Shown here piece by piece: positions 11,808 to 22,699 of a stretch of DNA of 64,000 bases. Under the pieces are notes generated by a model. It searched no databases. It was not told the DNA's origin and saw only the letters and a program-made list of their open reading frames with translations. Source of the DNA: Macrothele yani (Eukaryota; Arthropoda; Arachnida; Araneae; Macrothelidae); contig CM077006.1 in assembly GCA_039090855.1 (NCBI GenBank), positions 48,555,336-48,619,335 on the forward strand. Reading direction: 5' to 3'. Position 1 is the first letter of the stretch. Each line of letters starts with the position of its first letter. A program made the position numbers and the translations under genes.

Positions 11808-12997
11808 CACTGAAGTGCCGAAAGTCATGGAATAGAAGTATGCTAATTTTTAACTGGCGCTGCCATGGTATAAAGGCTTCGACGCATGCCACGATTTTTA
11901 TCAGTTGCGAGGTGTAATCTTTTAAGTCAGGCTGAACAACCGCCAGTAGGAATATGGCAAGCCGACGTGAATTATTGGAGTTTGAACGAGGCATGGTAGT
12001 GGGAGCCAGACGGATGGGACATTCAATTTCCGAAGTTGTGCAAACATTCAACATTCCTCGATCCACGGTGTCACGTGTGTACCGAGAATACCTCATGGAA
12101 GGCGTTACCACACACCGTGGACAGCGCAGTGGTCGACCACAGGTGCTGAATGACCGTGACCAGCGGCGTCTGACCAGGATTGTCCATGCTAATAGACAAG
12201 CGACGCTGGTTCAAATAACATCCACATTCAATGTCGGAGGTACAAGAGATATATCCATCAGGTCAGTGCAGCGTAATTTAGCGTCCATGGGGTATGGGAG
12301 CAGAAGAAATACCAGAGTGCTTTTTGTTAACACCCGACATCGGACACAGCGCCTCACCTGGGCTTGTGAACACTGTAATTGGATCCTGGAAGACTAGCAA
12401 CATGTGGCCTGGTCCAATGAATCAAGCTACCAGTTGTTACGAGCTGATGGCAAGGTTCAGGTGTGACGCAGACCCCGTGAGATCATGGACCCAAGCAGTC
12501 AACAAGTCACTGTGCAAGCTGGTGGTGGTTCCATACATGTATGGGTTGTCTTTATGTGGCACGGTTTGGATCCTCTGGTACTCTTAAACAATTCATTAAC
12601 CGGTAATCGCTTTGTTGCTCTGCTAGGTGACCATTTGCAGCCCTTCATGGACTTCATGTACCCCAACAACGATGGGATCTCCCAGGCGGACAACGCACCG
12701 GCCCAAGTTCTCCAAAATTGGTTCGAGAAGCATTCTGGACAATTTCGACGGATAGTGTGGCCACCACGTTCGCGCGACACGAACCCTACGGAGCTCTTAC
12801 ATGACGTGGTGGAAAGTACCTGCACCTACAAATACCAGGGAATTGTGGGCAGCTGTTTGGACGACATGTCTCAACATATCTCCAGAAGTCTTCGGCCACT
12901 TGTGGAATCGATGCCACGTCGAGTTGCTGCACTTCGCCAGGCTAGACTAGGCCCCATACGATATTAGGTACTTATCCCATGACTTTTGGCACCAGTG
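11808..12997 (+). mobile_element. Tc1-like DNA transposon with TIRs, inserted in a SINE
   Basis: The ends are CACTGAAGTGCCGAAAGTCA on the left and, reverse-complemented, CACTGGTGCCAAAAGTCATG on the right. They are flanked by TA at 11806-11807 and 12998-12999. The flanking DNA is two halves of one SINE: the usual body GGGCTATAAGCAG is split at its TA. The element is therefore younger than the SINE copy. Confidence 0.9.
11954..12967 (+). pseudogene. Tc1-like transposase with in-frame stop and frameshift
   Basis: The ATG at 11954 opens MASRRELLEFERGMVVGARR, the start of an HTH region (SISEVVQTFNIPRSTVSRVY) followed by a GRP linker. The frame runs to a TAG after ...WILED near 12397. The catalytic part continues to 12967. 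It includes VAWSNESSYQLL, where the usual first Asp (SDES) is Asn, then AGGGSIHVWVVFMWHGLDPL, ISQADNAPAQ (second Asp) and RSRDTNPTELLHDVV, which stands where SPDMNPIEHLWD is usual, with the Glu shifted in context. It ends SMPRRVAALRQARLGPIRY, the expected C-terminus. Loss of the first Asp and the stop make it inactive. Confidence 0.87.
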
Positions 12998-13140
12998 TAA
13001 AGCAGTTGTCCGTCCCTTGTTTGCGTCAAACGGTCCCATGAAGGAGTGAAAGATAACGCCATTGGACAAGCACATTACCCACGCTTCATCAGGGATTCGA
13101 ACCACGGCACAACCAAGGCAGTCTAGAAAACACCAGGCCA
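12998..13140 (-). mobile_element. SINE family 1, part interrupted by a Tc1 element (head half)
   Basis: It resumes the SINE after the Tc1 insertion: AAGCAGTTGTCCGTCCC follows the TA, and GGGATTCGAACCACGG is the B-box region in reverse. The head is diverged and its end is uncertain. Confidence 0.65.
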
Positions 13141-13348
13141 TGACAGAGAGATGAATTCCCTGCGTTCGTAACGTCACTCAGTTACATGACTGATACGACG
13201 GTGTCGTATTTGACGTCACACATAGGGCTCACAATAAATCGCTGGTTCATTTTAGTTGACTTTATAGACTAAAATTTGAAATTTATAGACTTAACAAGAA
13301 CTGGAGTAAAAGTGCTATAATAGTGAAAATCCGTGGCGTCAGTGAAAA

Positions 13349-13593
13349 AACAAAGACATCGCTCCTTCCACGTTTAACAACACTGAGCAAACGAAAAATT
13401 GTTATTCGGCCACCACTGGGAATCGAACCCCAGATCTTTCGACATACAGCCGAGCGAGTTATCCTTACACGTAAGGCTAACGCGCTCGGCTGGATATCGA
13501 GAGATCTGGGTGTCGATTCCCCAGCGGTGACCGAATAAAAAATTTTCGGTTGTGTGTGTTGCTAAAACGTGGAAAGAGCGATGTCTTTGTTTA
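13349..13593. repeat. Inverted pair of tRNA-derived SINE family 2
   Basis: Two copies of a second tRNA-derived repeat meet head to head at about 13462. The left arm runs minus (GGAATCGAACCCCAGATCTT, CATCGCTCCTTCCACGTTTA). The right arm runs plus (GTCGATTCCCCAGCGGTGAC, AACGTGGAAAGAGCGATGTC). B-box-like GATTCC(C) motifs lie in both arms. Each arm is about 115-130 bp. The same family occurs once at 55376-55500 and once at 52745-52866. Confidence 0.75.
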
Positions 13594-14029
13594 TTTATTG
13601 GTTATAATAGTGATGAACGAATAAAGATTTTAAAACCAGACAGTCATACAGAAGAAAATTTAATTTTTTTAAACACATAAATAAAAAAGAGAAATGCTCT
13701 CCTCACAACCTCCCTCATGCATTTCTGTCTTTTCTATTTACTGATTTTTTAATTATTTTTAACACAACATTTAACAATAAGAAAAACATTCTTTAAATGA
13801 AACGATACAGTATAAAGTCTTTCTGACTCGTTAAAAATGTCTTAATTTGTATTTACAGTAGATTAATTGCAAGATAACAAAATTGATTATATATAACAAT
13901 AAAAGTATTTTGAAAAGTGTAGTTTATTTATTTTTTGAATAAGAAAGAAGGGATAAGAGATTACTTTTTACTATGAACTCGCTTTTTCAGCTTGCTGACT
14001 TGCTTTTTTTATTATTATTATTATTATTA
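13594..14029. other. AT-rich intronic sequence, nothing recognised
   Basis: Very AT-rich DNA without a convincing open frame, terminal repeat or RNA gene. A short ATT repeat lies near 14010-14030. Confidence 0.5.
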
Positions 14030-15060
14030 GCCTCCTCTTGAAGACGCTGTGCACCATTCAACATTGCCTTAGCCATAGCCACCTAACTTAAATCTTGTTT
14101 CTTAATGGCAAGTTTCAGTTTTTTGTTGACTTCACACAGAAGTGAGGATCCAGTATCACTTTTTATCTTCTTTTCTTCTTCCATTGCCTTGAAATCTTTT
14201 TCAGTATCTTCAATTTCATTGTAACATCTTTTTAACGACTTTATTTTTCCTTCGATTTCTTTTTCCATTTTACTTCTTGATTTTCCGCTCTTTTTCCTTT
14301 AACAACCTCTGCTGCTCTAAGTACTTGTTGTGACTTTTGTATGCCAATCAAGCACTAGCAATCAGTTTATGAGGAATTGGAATCTCAAGAATATTTTGAT
14401 AGAACCTCAACTCATCTTTAACCATCATTACTGCATCTAAAAGTCCTTTCAATCATAGAGGTTTTACCTTTAGTGAGAACAAAGCCAGAAACAAAATCTT
14501 CTCTCGATATCTGAATTACCACGGTACAAAACCAAAGTTACTCTGACAACTTTTGACACTGAAGGATGTTTCTGGTCCGACAGTCTTCAAACTTAAAATC
14601 TTATTCCAAAATGCACTAGCTCCCCCCTCCCAATGAAAATCGGTTTCAAGGCTCAACAGTTTCCATTCATCCATCAACTGGTCAGATGAAACAGACATAG
14701 GGAGACACTTTGCAACATGAACAATATATTTAAGGCTTTTCTCACAAGTGACCCTCTGTGGTTACAGACATCCTAAAGCTTGTACCAATTATGATGCCAC
14801 TGGTGTCTTTTCCAGCAAGTGTTTACAGCCTTTGATGAAATGTTGCTGAGCATCTTTCACAAAATTCATCCTATCAATCAATTTTATTTTCCGTTAGTAA
14901 CGTCTGCAACCCTTGAGAAAGCCAACCGGTTGGAGAGTGAAAGCTCGGGAGATACAATTTTTCTTTGTATTTCTTCATTAAATCTACTTTCACACCAATA
15001 AGCGGAGTTTGTATAGATTTGCTTATCATGAGGTAGTCATTACTGATTGAGATCATATCA
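14030..15060 (-). pseudogene. hAT-like transposase C-terminal remnant
   Basis: Several minus-strand pieces in different frames follow the order of a C-terminal hAT-family domain. They include LMDEWKLLSLETDF and ASAFWNKILSL (14700-14560). Next comes a decayed block where hAT proteins read DxERxFS, seen here as SREDFVSGFVLTKGKTSMIE near 14500-14440. Then come VKDELRFYQN and a basic coiled-coil tail rich in Lys/Glu (KYLEQQRLLKEKERK; MEKEIEGKIKSLKRCYNEI) down to about 14083. This is recognition by pattern, not alignment. The frames are broken by stops and shifts, so it is a fossil. No hAT ends were identified. Confidence 0.6.
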
Positions 15061-15467
15061 CTCGTAAAGTGACACCAGAAGAAGGAAAATGGTCAAAATT
15101 AGCATCAGAATGTCCACGAAAAACCTTCAGTATGAATATTTTAAAACTGACTGCAGAAAATACAAATTTTTCACATAAAAGGTGTATGACGCATATTTTA
15201 ATTTAACTTTCATTTTTAGTTCCTTTTTCCTACGTAAATTTGTGTTTGTTCTATATGATTGAGATCATATCACTCGTAAAGTGACACCAGAAGAAGGAAA
15301 ATGGTCAAAATTAGCATCAGAATGTCCACGAAAAACCTTCAGTATGAATATTTTAAAACTGACTGCAGAAAATACAAATTTTTCACATAAAAGGTGTGTG
15401 ACGCATATTTTAATTTAACTTTCATTTTTAGTTCCTTTTTCCTACGTAAATTTGTGTTTGTTCTCTT
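15044..15467. repeat. Tandem duplication, 212-bp unit, two copies
   Basis: The units at 15044-15255 and 15256-15467 are almost identical. I see a single clear difference, GGTGTATGACG versus GGTGTGTGACG. The left unit overlaps the 5' end of the hAT-like remnant. The near identity means the duplication is recent. Confidence 0.9.
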
Positions 15468-15598
15468 TTTCACTTTCCAAACTTAACGTGATATCTTCTC
15501 TCTCACATGAATGAGGTTAGCAACACTTTTGAGGTCAGAGAGTGACGTATGAATGTGATAAAAACGTTAGATAAAAAGGACAATTCAGCAGTTGCTTA

Positions 15599-15619
15599 GT
15601 GTGTGTGTGTGTGTGTGAT
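15599..15619. repeat. (GT)n microsatellite
   Basis: About ten GT dinucleotides in a row. Confidence 0.9.
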
Positions 15620-16218
15620 GTTCGATCGTTGTTAAGATAGATTATACGACAGATAATTAAGGCATTATATGTGAAGTGTAAAACTCGCAGTGCTATATTT
15701 TGGATTTCATCAAATATTGCTGGACCAATAAAAGGTTATCGTAAGTTTGACTTCTGTATATGTTTCGTCGGGCCGTAAAACCTTAATCCCGTGCAACTAT
15801 TGCATCGTATTCTCATTCAGTTCAAAATTTCCTTAGTCATGGTTTTAGACATAGCGTAACACCAATCTCGCACACGGAAAAGGGTTACGTTATAGGTGCT
15901 AAAATAGACTTCAGAGACTAACTTAGTAAAAATATCGACTTCTATAGAGTAATGCTAAAATTTGTAGAATAATACAGACTTTATAACTACTTGGGAGCAA
16001 TGCACACACGCCAGCGTTGGAAACCAATTGAAAGGCTTGATTTCCACGTGACGTCACTAAAAGAAGGAACTCATCTGTCATGGCGTTTTGTTTTTTAGAT
16101 GGCTTGGCCCAACTCAGGCTATTAGTCAAAAGCCAGTGCTTCTCAACAAACTGCAAACCGGGCTGCGTAATAAAAAAAAAAAAATACACATTATGCTATT
16201 GCATGAAACTTTTCGTAC

Positions 16219-16326
16219 CTTCCCTAGCAGAATATTCTTGTTGTTTTGTTATGAGCAAGTATCTGGGACTTTCCGGGCACATAGGCAGAAGTAACAACTG
16301 CAGAGCTGCTGGTATCACGGCTAAAC
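16219..16326 (-). CDS. Glut1: Glut1-like glucose transporter, internal exon (TM6 and PESPRYLL)
   Basis: A 108-bp minus-strand exon encoding 35 full codons: LAVIPAALQLLLLPMC then PESPRYLLITKQQEYSARE. PESPRYLL is the diagnostic sugar-transporter motif at the cytoplasmic end of TM6, leading into the large intracellular loop. The acceptor is atttcag ending at 16327 and the donor is G|gtacga from 16218 (a non-optimal but valid GT donor). Both phases are 1. The next exon should begin the intracellular loop and lead to TM7 with a QQLSGINAVFYYS-type motif. I looked for it on the minus strand between 1 and 16218 and did not find it, so it probably lies left of the window. Confidence 0.87.
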
Positions 16327-16924
16327 CTGAAATCGAAAGGAATACTTTAGTACAGTAAACGACTAAATCAACTACACGTGAAAGATTTACATGCAAATAC
16401 CAAGAACATGTTATTCAAAGAATATATATATTTTCTATTTATTTCGTCTAATTTTATATGGAATAAAAATACGTGTATGACATGCTATATAAATTAATTG
16501 TATATTTAGTAGGATACTTCACTGTATAACGTTTCTTGCTATGAACAACATAAAAAACGATTTGCCGATGTAACAACGGCGGCAGAAGTTGCTATTTAAT
16601 TAACGCAAAGTGATCCGCCAAAATCTTAATCTTTCAGGGGAAGCACCTGCAACAGTGCACATATCACAAAAAACATTTACTAACACTTTTTCATGTTTTC
16701 CACAAACAGGAAAAAAATTTGCGAAGCAAAAAACAGAAACCAATAAATATATTTAAATTATTACTGAGTATATTCAACGTAGTCGGATAAGAACCTTTTA
16801 CCATCAATTTAGGATTAAGATATATGATGCCCTTCGGCCTACTGTTTGGCTCTCAAAAAATGAATTAGTAAAACCGAAAAAGATTAAAATAAAACAATTA
16901 GATCAGATCATATGTAGAGAATTT

Positions 16925-17216
16925 TAGGAAGGGAGTGTGTGAACCCAGGTCTTAAACAACCCTTAGAAATAGGAAGCTAGGAGATTTGGGCTAGAGTGCC
17001 CGATAGGAAAGTGACACGGACGCGAGGTAGAAAGGGGGAGGAAGACGCCCTGATTTATTACCGGGGAGCCAGTACCCTGGATTCGGCGGCTTGACGTGCC
17101 CATCCGACGCATGGCGGATATTTAGTGGTTCGAGCATTCGTACCTGCCTGGGATCGAACCTGAGGTTTCTCCATGGCAGTCATGAATGTTGACCACAAGG
17201 CCATCCGCTGCCCTAA
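16925..17216 (-). mobile_element. tRNA-derived SINE-like repeat (family 3)
   Basis: Reverse-complemented, the right end reads as a tRNA-like head: GGGCAGCGGATGGCCTTGTG with the B box GGTTCGATCCCAGG further on. The left part (AGGTCTTAAACAACCCTTAG, AGGAAGCTAGGAGA) recurs at 19258-19350, so this is a dispersed family. The boundaries are approximate. Confidence 0.6.
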
Positions 17217-17219
17217 AAA

Positions 17220-19250
17220 TAAAACAAATTAATTAGTGTGCTGCTGATTATATCCGTTTGGTTGAATAAAATACTGGAGATGTTTGAAATACATTTCAAA
17301 AACAATGTAGATGCCGAAAACCTTAGCTTGAAAAGAAATCACGAGAAAACTAAACATCCAAGAATTTCTATATACTTTGAAGCAAGACAGAAATAAATCA
17401 TGTCAAACTGAAAATTTAAAAATATTTCATAATATTTGGGACAAATAATTTAAGAGGGTAAAACACACAAAGAGGTTCAAGCCAGAATACAAGCTGCAAA
17501 TAGTGCTTATTTATGCATTACTTTGTTATCGTAAAGGACACTCTTCAACCATAGATTCAAAATATATCTTACAAAACCATCATCGGACTTAGTGTCGGAT
17601 TTAGTTATCGGGAACCGTGCGTACGGCATCGGTTTTGAGGGCCCCTCACTTTGTCCACTATTCTTGAAAAATATTGTTGCCGCATACACTCAGCCCCACG
17701 TTTACTTTCTCATACATTTGGTGCGTGTGTCTGGTTTGTTGTCGCCAGAACGCAAAAACTATTATAGCTATCAAGACGAAATTTAAAATTTGGGGGAATT
17801 GTGATACCCTGATGGGGAAGAGAAAGCGGACGTTAAATGTGGGAAAGCCTTTGTTAAGGAAGATAAGTTTGAACTTCTAAAAACGAGTACTGGCGGAGTT
17901 ATGCTTCCAAAACCCAGAACAGCGGATTCATACCTCACTCCCCGCTTATTAGTTTTCGTTTCGTTTTGAGAAGCAAAACGCAAACAGAAAACAAAATGTC
18001 TACTTTGGGGGCCCTCCATCATTGCGGGCCCCCGCAGCTGGGCTTCCCTGAAAGTCCGTCCTTAATTATACTTATTGTAAATGTGTGGAGCACAGAACTA
18101 GAGCACAACTGATACTCATGAGATATTCTTGCAAAGATTTGGAAAACAAAATTTAAGAAAAATACAGAACCCGCGCATAACTCCGAACCGACGAAAATCC
18201 TCGTTAAACCCGGGCTCTCACGATATCTGTTTTGGGTTGAAAAAAACACCATGAAAAAATATGCAAATGTGACAATATTAGTATATGTTCATTTTATATA
18301 TCATATGCAGTATATAATAGCATATGGCAACTTTTTAAATAATTTTCTAGCTCTCTCTACGGATGGCTACTGTAATGTTTACGGGTAACACTTTTACTGT
18401 CAGAAATATTGTCACTTACAAAAGTTTAGGGTTTCCTACAAACCAGCACCATCTTCCCAATGCAACGCTCATTCGGAGGGTGAAAGGGACAATGGACACA
18501 GTCCTAAGAATTGTCATTTTCTGTTTCTCCCCCCCCCGGCCACATTCCCATTCTATTACTCCCCTATTATCTGCAATCGTCGCCCAGAAATCCACTAAAT
18601 ACATGTGACTGAACCCCACCAATCCTCCTTTTCTGCCTAGGACTAGGGCACCTGTTTTAAACTCTGCTGATGCGATACTCCACTACCAAGTGGGTAGTGG
18701 AGATTCAACTTTGTTGACGCGATTCTCCCAAGGCATAGCCCCTTATAGTGGGAAGCGGAGAATCTTTTGCACAACTCACTTGTTAAACATTTGATGTATT
18801 TTCTGCCCAGTGCTTTTCATTCAACATTTAAACAGAACACCAAGATTCCCCTGCACTATTGCAATTTCGCTCCATTTCAGGACAGTACACAAGAGTTTCT
18901 TTGCCTCGTTAAATACGAAATTTCATTCAATTTTGTTTCTTCGCTAGGTAAAAACTGATCATCTTAGCTTTTGACGAGGAACTACGTGTTATGATACTAA
19001 AACAAAATTATACTCGCGGCACAGAGCACAAAAATGACCATCCACTACGGGGCGTTGTCACGAACTGCCATTGATCCGCTGGCCCCACCACTTATAATCG
19101 TTACTAAATATAATCTATACGCTACCAAACGATACCAACGCCCTCCCCCCATAACCCCGGAGTTACTGCTAGATGAAATCGATCACACAATTATGTTGCG
19201 TCCACAGCTAATCTGATTTTAAACGTAGAACTACTGTGATGCAGAAGATT
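17220..19250. other. Intronic sequence, no element recognised
   Basis: Several short open frames occur, none with a domain I recognise. A small hairpin with arms CTCCACTAC and GTAGTGGAG lies near 18680-18705. A C-run near 18530-18538 is simple sequence. Confidence 0.45.
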
Positions 19251-19460
19251 GTACGAAGTGAGTACCTGACCGCAGGTCTTAAAAAGCCCTTAGCAGTAAG
19301 AAGCTAGAAGATTGGAGCTACGGTATCCGATAGGAAAGACACACGTGGAAGCGAGGTAAACTGTCAGTTGTAAAACGACCTCAACGAAAACCGGGGAAAC
19401 GATGGAGAGATTGCGCGCAACGAGACCTGGAACGACCGGGAGCGCCCAACTAGGGATAAG
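19250..19460 (-). repeat. Partial copy of repeat family 3
   Basis: It shares AGGTCTTAAAAAGCCCTTAG, GTAAGAAGCTAGAAGATT and the phrase CCGATAGGAAAG with 16925-17216. The tRNA-like head is not clearly present. Confidence 0.5.
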
Positions 19461-19614
19461 GTAGTTTACAAACAGTGTTAAAAGATAACCGTGCTCTCAC
19501 CAAAGAGCTACGGTAAACTAAGACAGAAATGTTTACAACATTTCGTCAAAACATGAAATAATTTACATCGTAGGCGATTTCATAAATCATGCTGTTTATG
19601 TCAAAAATACTTAC

Positions 19615-19716
19615 CAAAAAGATAAGGCCACCCATCTTCCGTTCCCAAAATGGCCTTTATTCCAAGTACCATGGAGAGAAGCAAACCTATCGTTATTCCT
19701 AGTTGGTTCAGAGTAC
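19615..19716 (-). CDS. Glut1: Glut1-like glucose transporter, internal exon (TM5-TM6 region)
   Basis: A 102-bp minus-strand exon encoding 33 full codons, including [19 protein letters not shown] and then [13 protein letters not shown]. The NQLGI.xG motif of TM5 and the GTE-x-GWP loop before TM6 are typical of GLUT1-type transporters, and the GTxxGWP form is the arthropod Glut1 pattern I know. The acceptor is cctttcag ending at 19717 and the donor is G|gtaagt beginning at 19614. Phase 1 at both ends joins it exactly to the exons at 32422-32354 and 16326-16219. It lies about 100 bp from the terminal repeat of a Tc1-like element (19832-21372), which inserted in the upstream intron. Confidence 0.88.
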
Positions 19717-19831
19717 CTGAAAGGGAACATCTAAACATTAAACATTATTTATACATGCTTTAGACACAGTTTATGTACTTAAAAGATGAAAAAAGTCAGT
19801 ATTCAAAGCAGTATGTACAAAATGTACGCAC

Positions 19832-21372
19832 ACTAAGGTGCGTCGCATAAATATAGTGACAGTAGACTTTGCGCCGTGAACGCAATGCGAATATAGGTGG
19901 GAAGCTGAAATGGTACCTAATTAGACATAACCCTACGACAAACGTTTCGATCCGTCGAGATGACCGAATTGTGTGAAAAGAAAACCACAAAGTGAAATAG
20001 TGTAATTTTAGATGTCTCATAAATATAAAGACAACTATGTAAAGTAGCCACATCCAAATGAGGTGTACAAATTCGCATGTTGTACGCACGCGCATGGGCC
20101 GTAATTCGGTCTAGTTTACAAAAGACAGCGGACCTGCCGTCAGACATTCATTAGCCGAAATGCCACCCAACAGTCAACTTTCTGGTGAGGAGGTGCAGAA
20201 GATTTAGAGACAGAGCAAATGGATTGCCTGTAGCGAAAATTTGTAAAGCCATGGGGAGGAGTAGGGCAGTCATTTATAAGACTTTATCGAAACGCGGTTC
20301 GTTAACTGCCAGAAAACGGCCTGGAAGGCCTCGAATAACAACTAAACGAGATGATCGTGCCATCATGCGTTTAGTTTCATCCCAAAGGTTATCACTACGT
20401 CAAGTTTCTCGGACTGTTAGTTTCACCGTCTCAAAGGACACAGTTAATGGGCGAATCAAGGAAAGTCGCAACATTGTGCTCCGTAAACTGCGCCGTCTGT
20501 CACACCTCACGCGACGCTTCAAGGAAGCTAGATTGTTATGGGTAAGCAGCCACATACACTGGACGGACGAGTGGATCACAACTATTTTCTCCGATGAGAA
20601 AAAGTTCAACCTGGACGGCCCTGACGGTTGAAACTGCTATTGGCATGATTTACGACGTGAGCCACGCACCTTCTTCAGCAAACAGAAAGGAGGGAGATCT
20701 GTAATGGTCTGGGGAGCTTTTGCGTTCAATGAGAAAACGGATATCGCTTTCCTACAAGGCAGGCAAAACTCTGAAACGTATCAGGAAACACTCAGCAGCC
20801 ACCTTCTACCCTTTGCCGAAACTCTAGCGGGTGTTGATTATCTGTTCCAGCAAGACAATGCCTCTATCCATCGGTCTGCATCAACGAAAAGCTGGTTTAA
20901 CACTCATGTGACCGTAATGGATTGGCCAGCACTCAGTCCAGATTTGAACCCTATCGAAAACCTATGGGGTATCTTACCTCGTGATGTGTATGCGAATGGA
21001 CGGCAGTTCTCAAGTGTGGTGACATTGAAAGAACAGATTGAACGAAGCTGGTACGCACTCCGTCCAGAACACTTACATCACTTAGTGGACAGCATGCCCA
21101 ATCGGGTTTTCAGTGTTATTCGGAACAACGGCTCCACTATTCGTACCGGAGGTGCTCATAACTAGCAAGTCTTTATATTTTTGAGACAGCGTATTTCCGG
21201 TTTTTTGTTCTTGTACTTGGCGTTGGAATTGTTATGTTCCCGTCAAACTATTGTGCAGCTGCGTGTCTCCTATGCTACTTTTGCTATAAATATGAGGTGT
21301 ACATTTCAGCTCGCCGTTTCTTTTTTATTCGAGAATTTGTTCTGTCTCTATATTTATGCGACGCACTATAGT
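19832..21372 (+). mobile_element. Tc1-like element with IR/DR-type ends
   Basis: The outer inverted repeats share GTGCGTCGCATAAATATAG (left 19838 onward; right end at 21372 in reverse). A second, inner pair lies at about 20013-20035 (TCTCATAAATATAAAGACA) and 21170-21190 (GTCTTTATATTTTTGAGACA). Two repeats at each end around one transposase is the IR/DR layout of Sleeping Beauty-type Tc1 elements. The exact outermost base is uncertain by a few nucleotides. Confidence 0.85.
20161..21165 (+). pseudogene. Tc1-like transposase, near intact (one frameshift, one TGA)
   Basis: The ATG near 20160 begins MPPNSQLSGEEVQKI, then the frame shifts near 20200 into ANGLPVAKICKAMGRS (first HTH). A second DNA-binding segment has a GRPR hook (KRPGRPRITT). 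The catalytic first Asp is in IFSDEKKFNLDGPDG. A TGA at 20629-20631 sits where the family has a Trp codon. After it the frame is open again: GGRSVMVWGAFAF, FQQDNASIHRSAS (second Asp), SPDLNPIENLWGIL (Glu) and SMPNRVFSVIRNNGSTI, ending at 21165. All catalytic residues are kept. This is the best preserved transposase in the window. Confidence 0.88.
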
Positions 21373-21379
21373 TACTTAA

Positions 21380-22477
21380 CCCCGTGCATCTGTGCCTTCC
21401 TTGTCATTCTTAGAGGCAGAAATGGCGAAACCACATGTCTTAATTTTAGATGTTCAGAAACTACATGAAGCTCTATACTTGAAAATGACTAGGCCTATTT
21501 TAAGCAACAACAAAGATAAATTTGCGCAGTATGTCATCAAAATCTTACATCGTGCCTTCTTGATTACTAAACTTTTACTGCACGTTTCATTACCATTAAT
21601 GATCTTGTTAAAACAATAAGCACATAATTTTGAGGTCTGACAAGTCGTGTGAATGCAGTGAATTCTGTATTGGCAGTCACTCGCCCCCCGCGACCAGCAG
21701 TTTTGTTTGGCGCAGAAGTTACCACCAATAGAAACACTGCATAATAGAACTTAATTTGGCTGCCACGCGCAGCCATTTTGGAAATGCGAAATATTTTTCT
21801 ATAACTCTCGTTGTAGAAAATTCTTGTTTAAAAATTCCAAACTCAACCCACCACCTGTTTCTTTTTTTTGTCGCCACCCTCCACGAGATTGCTGTGTGGT
21901 CCTTGGGGTTTTGTCAAACTCTTATAATTTTGTTTGCAGACGGTATGGTTATCTGTCTCTAGGATATGCATGCTCTAAATGACAGCGTAGAGCCCATATC
22001 CTATGTCTCAACGATAGCGATTTTGATGTCTGAGCATGCTTGATGACGCGCTACAGATAACAAAAAAACACATCGCTCACTTTAAGAGGATCGGCTGTAA
22101 AGCTCAACGGCCGTAGTGTTGCTACTGCGTTCAGCATCTCGTTACCTTCCATTTCCTCCGGGGGAATACGTGGTAGGAGAGCCCTATTTGCGACAACGTA
22201 CGTGTTTTTTGAACACCTTACCCGACTCCTCAACCTCACTCCTGGCTCTTAGTGCGAGCTTTAGTGAATGAAATTCCTAAATGGCAAGGAAGAAAGAATA
22301 AATATTTCACAGCAGGCTGCATTAAAAGAGGTCAGTCTCTTTCATTTTCAAGTGGAAAAAGAGAAATTTTGGAAAACTGAACCACTATTTAGCAGTCACA
22401 TGTCAAGAGGGTAATTTTTTCACAGAACCAGGAGTGGCTTCGCTGACAGGTTTCAGTGTATACGCTAAAATGGCGAC
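21380..22477. other. Intronic sequence, nothing recognised
   Basis: No domain-bearing frame, terminal repeat or RNA gene was seen. Confidence 0.45.
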
Positions 22478-22690
22478 TTTTTTTATTTATTCGAGGGGGG
22501 TTAACGACTACCGTAATCAACTCTAAGGGCCATATAATCAGTCTTCTGTCCTTAACTAAGGGCCAATGGTTCCACAGAAGGCAGTAAAACCAGCGTACCG
22601 CTCATACCTCAACTGGACTCTAAACAGAGCCCTAGTCGTGGCACTAGCCCGAAACCAACGCCTCTGACCATTCGGGCGCCGTGACAATCT
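22478..22690 (-). mobile_element. SINE family 1, strongly diverged copy
   Basis: Order and phrases match the family in reverse: TTTATTCGAGGGGGGTTAAC, GACTACCGTAATCAACTC, CTAAGGGCCAATGGTTCC, and a head with GCCTCTGACCATTCGGGC. The B box is decayed. This is an older copy than the others. Confidence 0.7.
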
Positions 22691-22699
22691 TCGTCCACA

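Noticed and set aside
1..16218. The next downstream Glut1 exon (intracellular loop and TM7)
   Set aside because: I searched the minus strand for a phase-1 exon with loop or QQLSGINA-like residues and found none that I could support.
17783..18022. Minus-strand open frame of 79 codons
   Set aside because: Unusual composition, no motif, no similarity to any family I know, and no support from neighbours.
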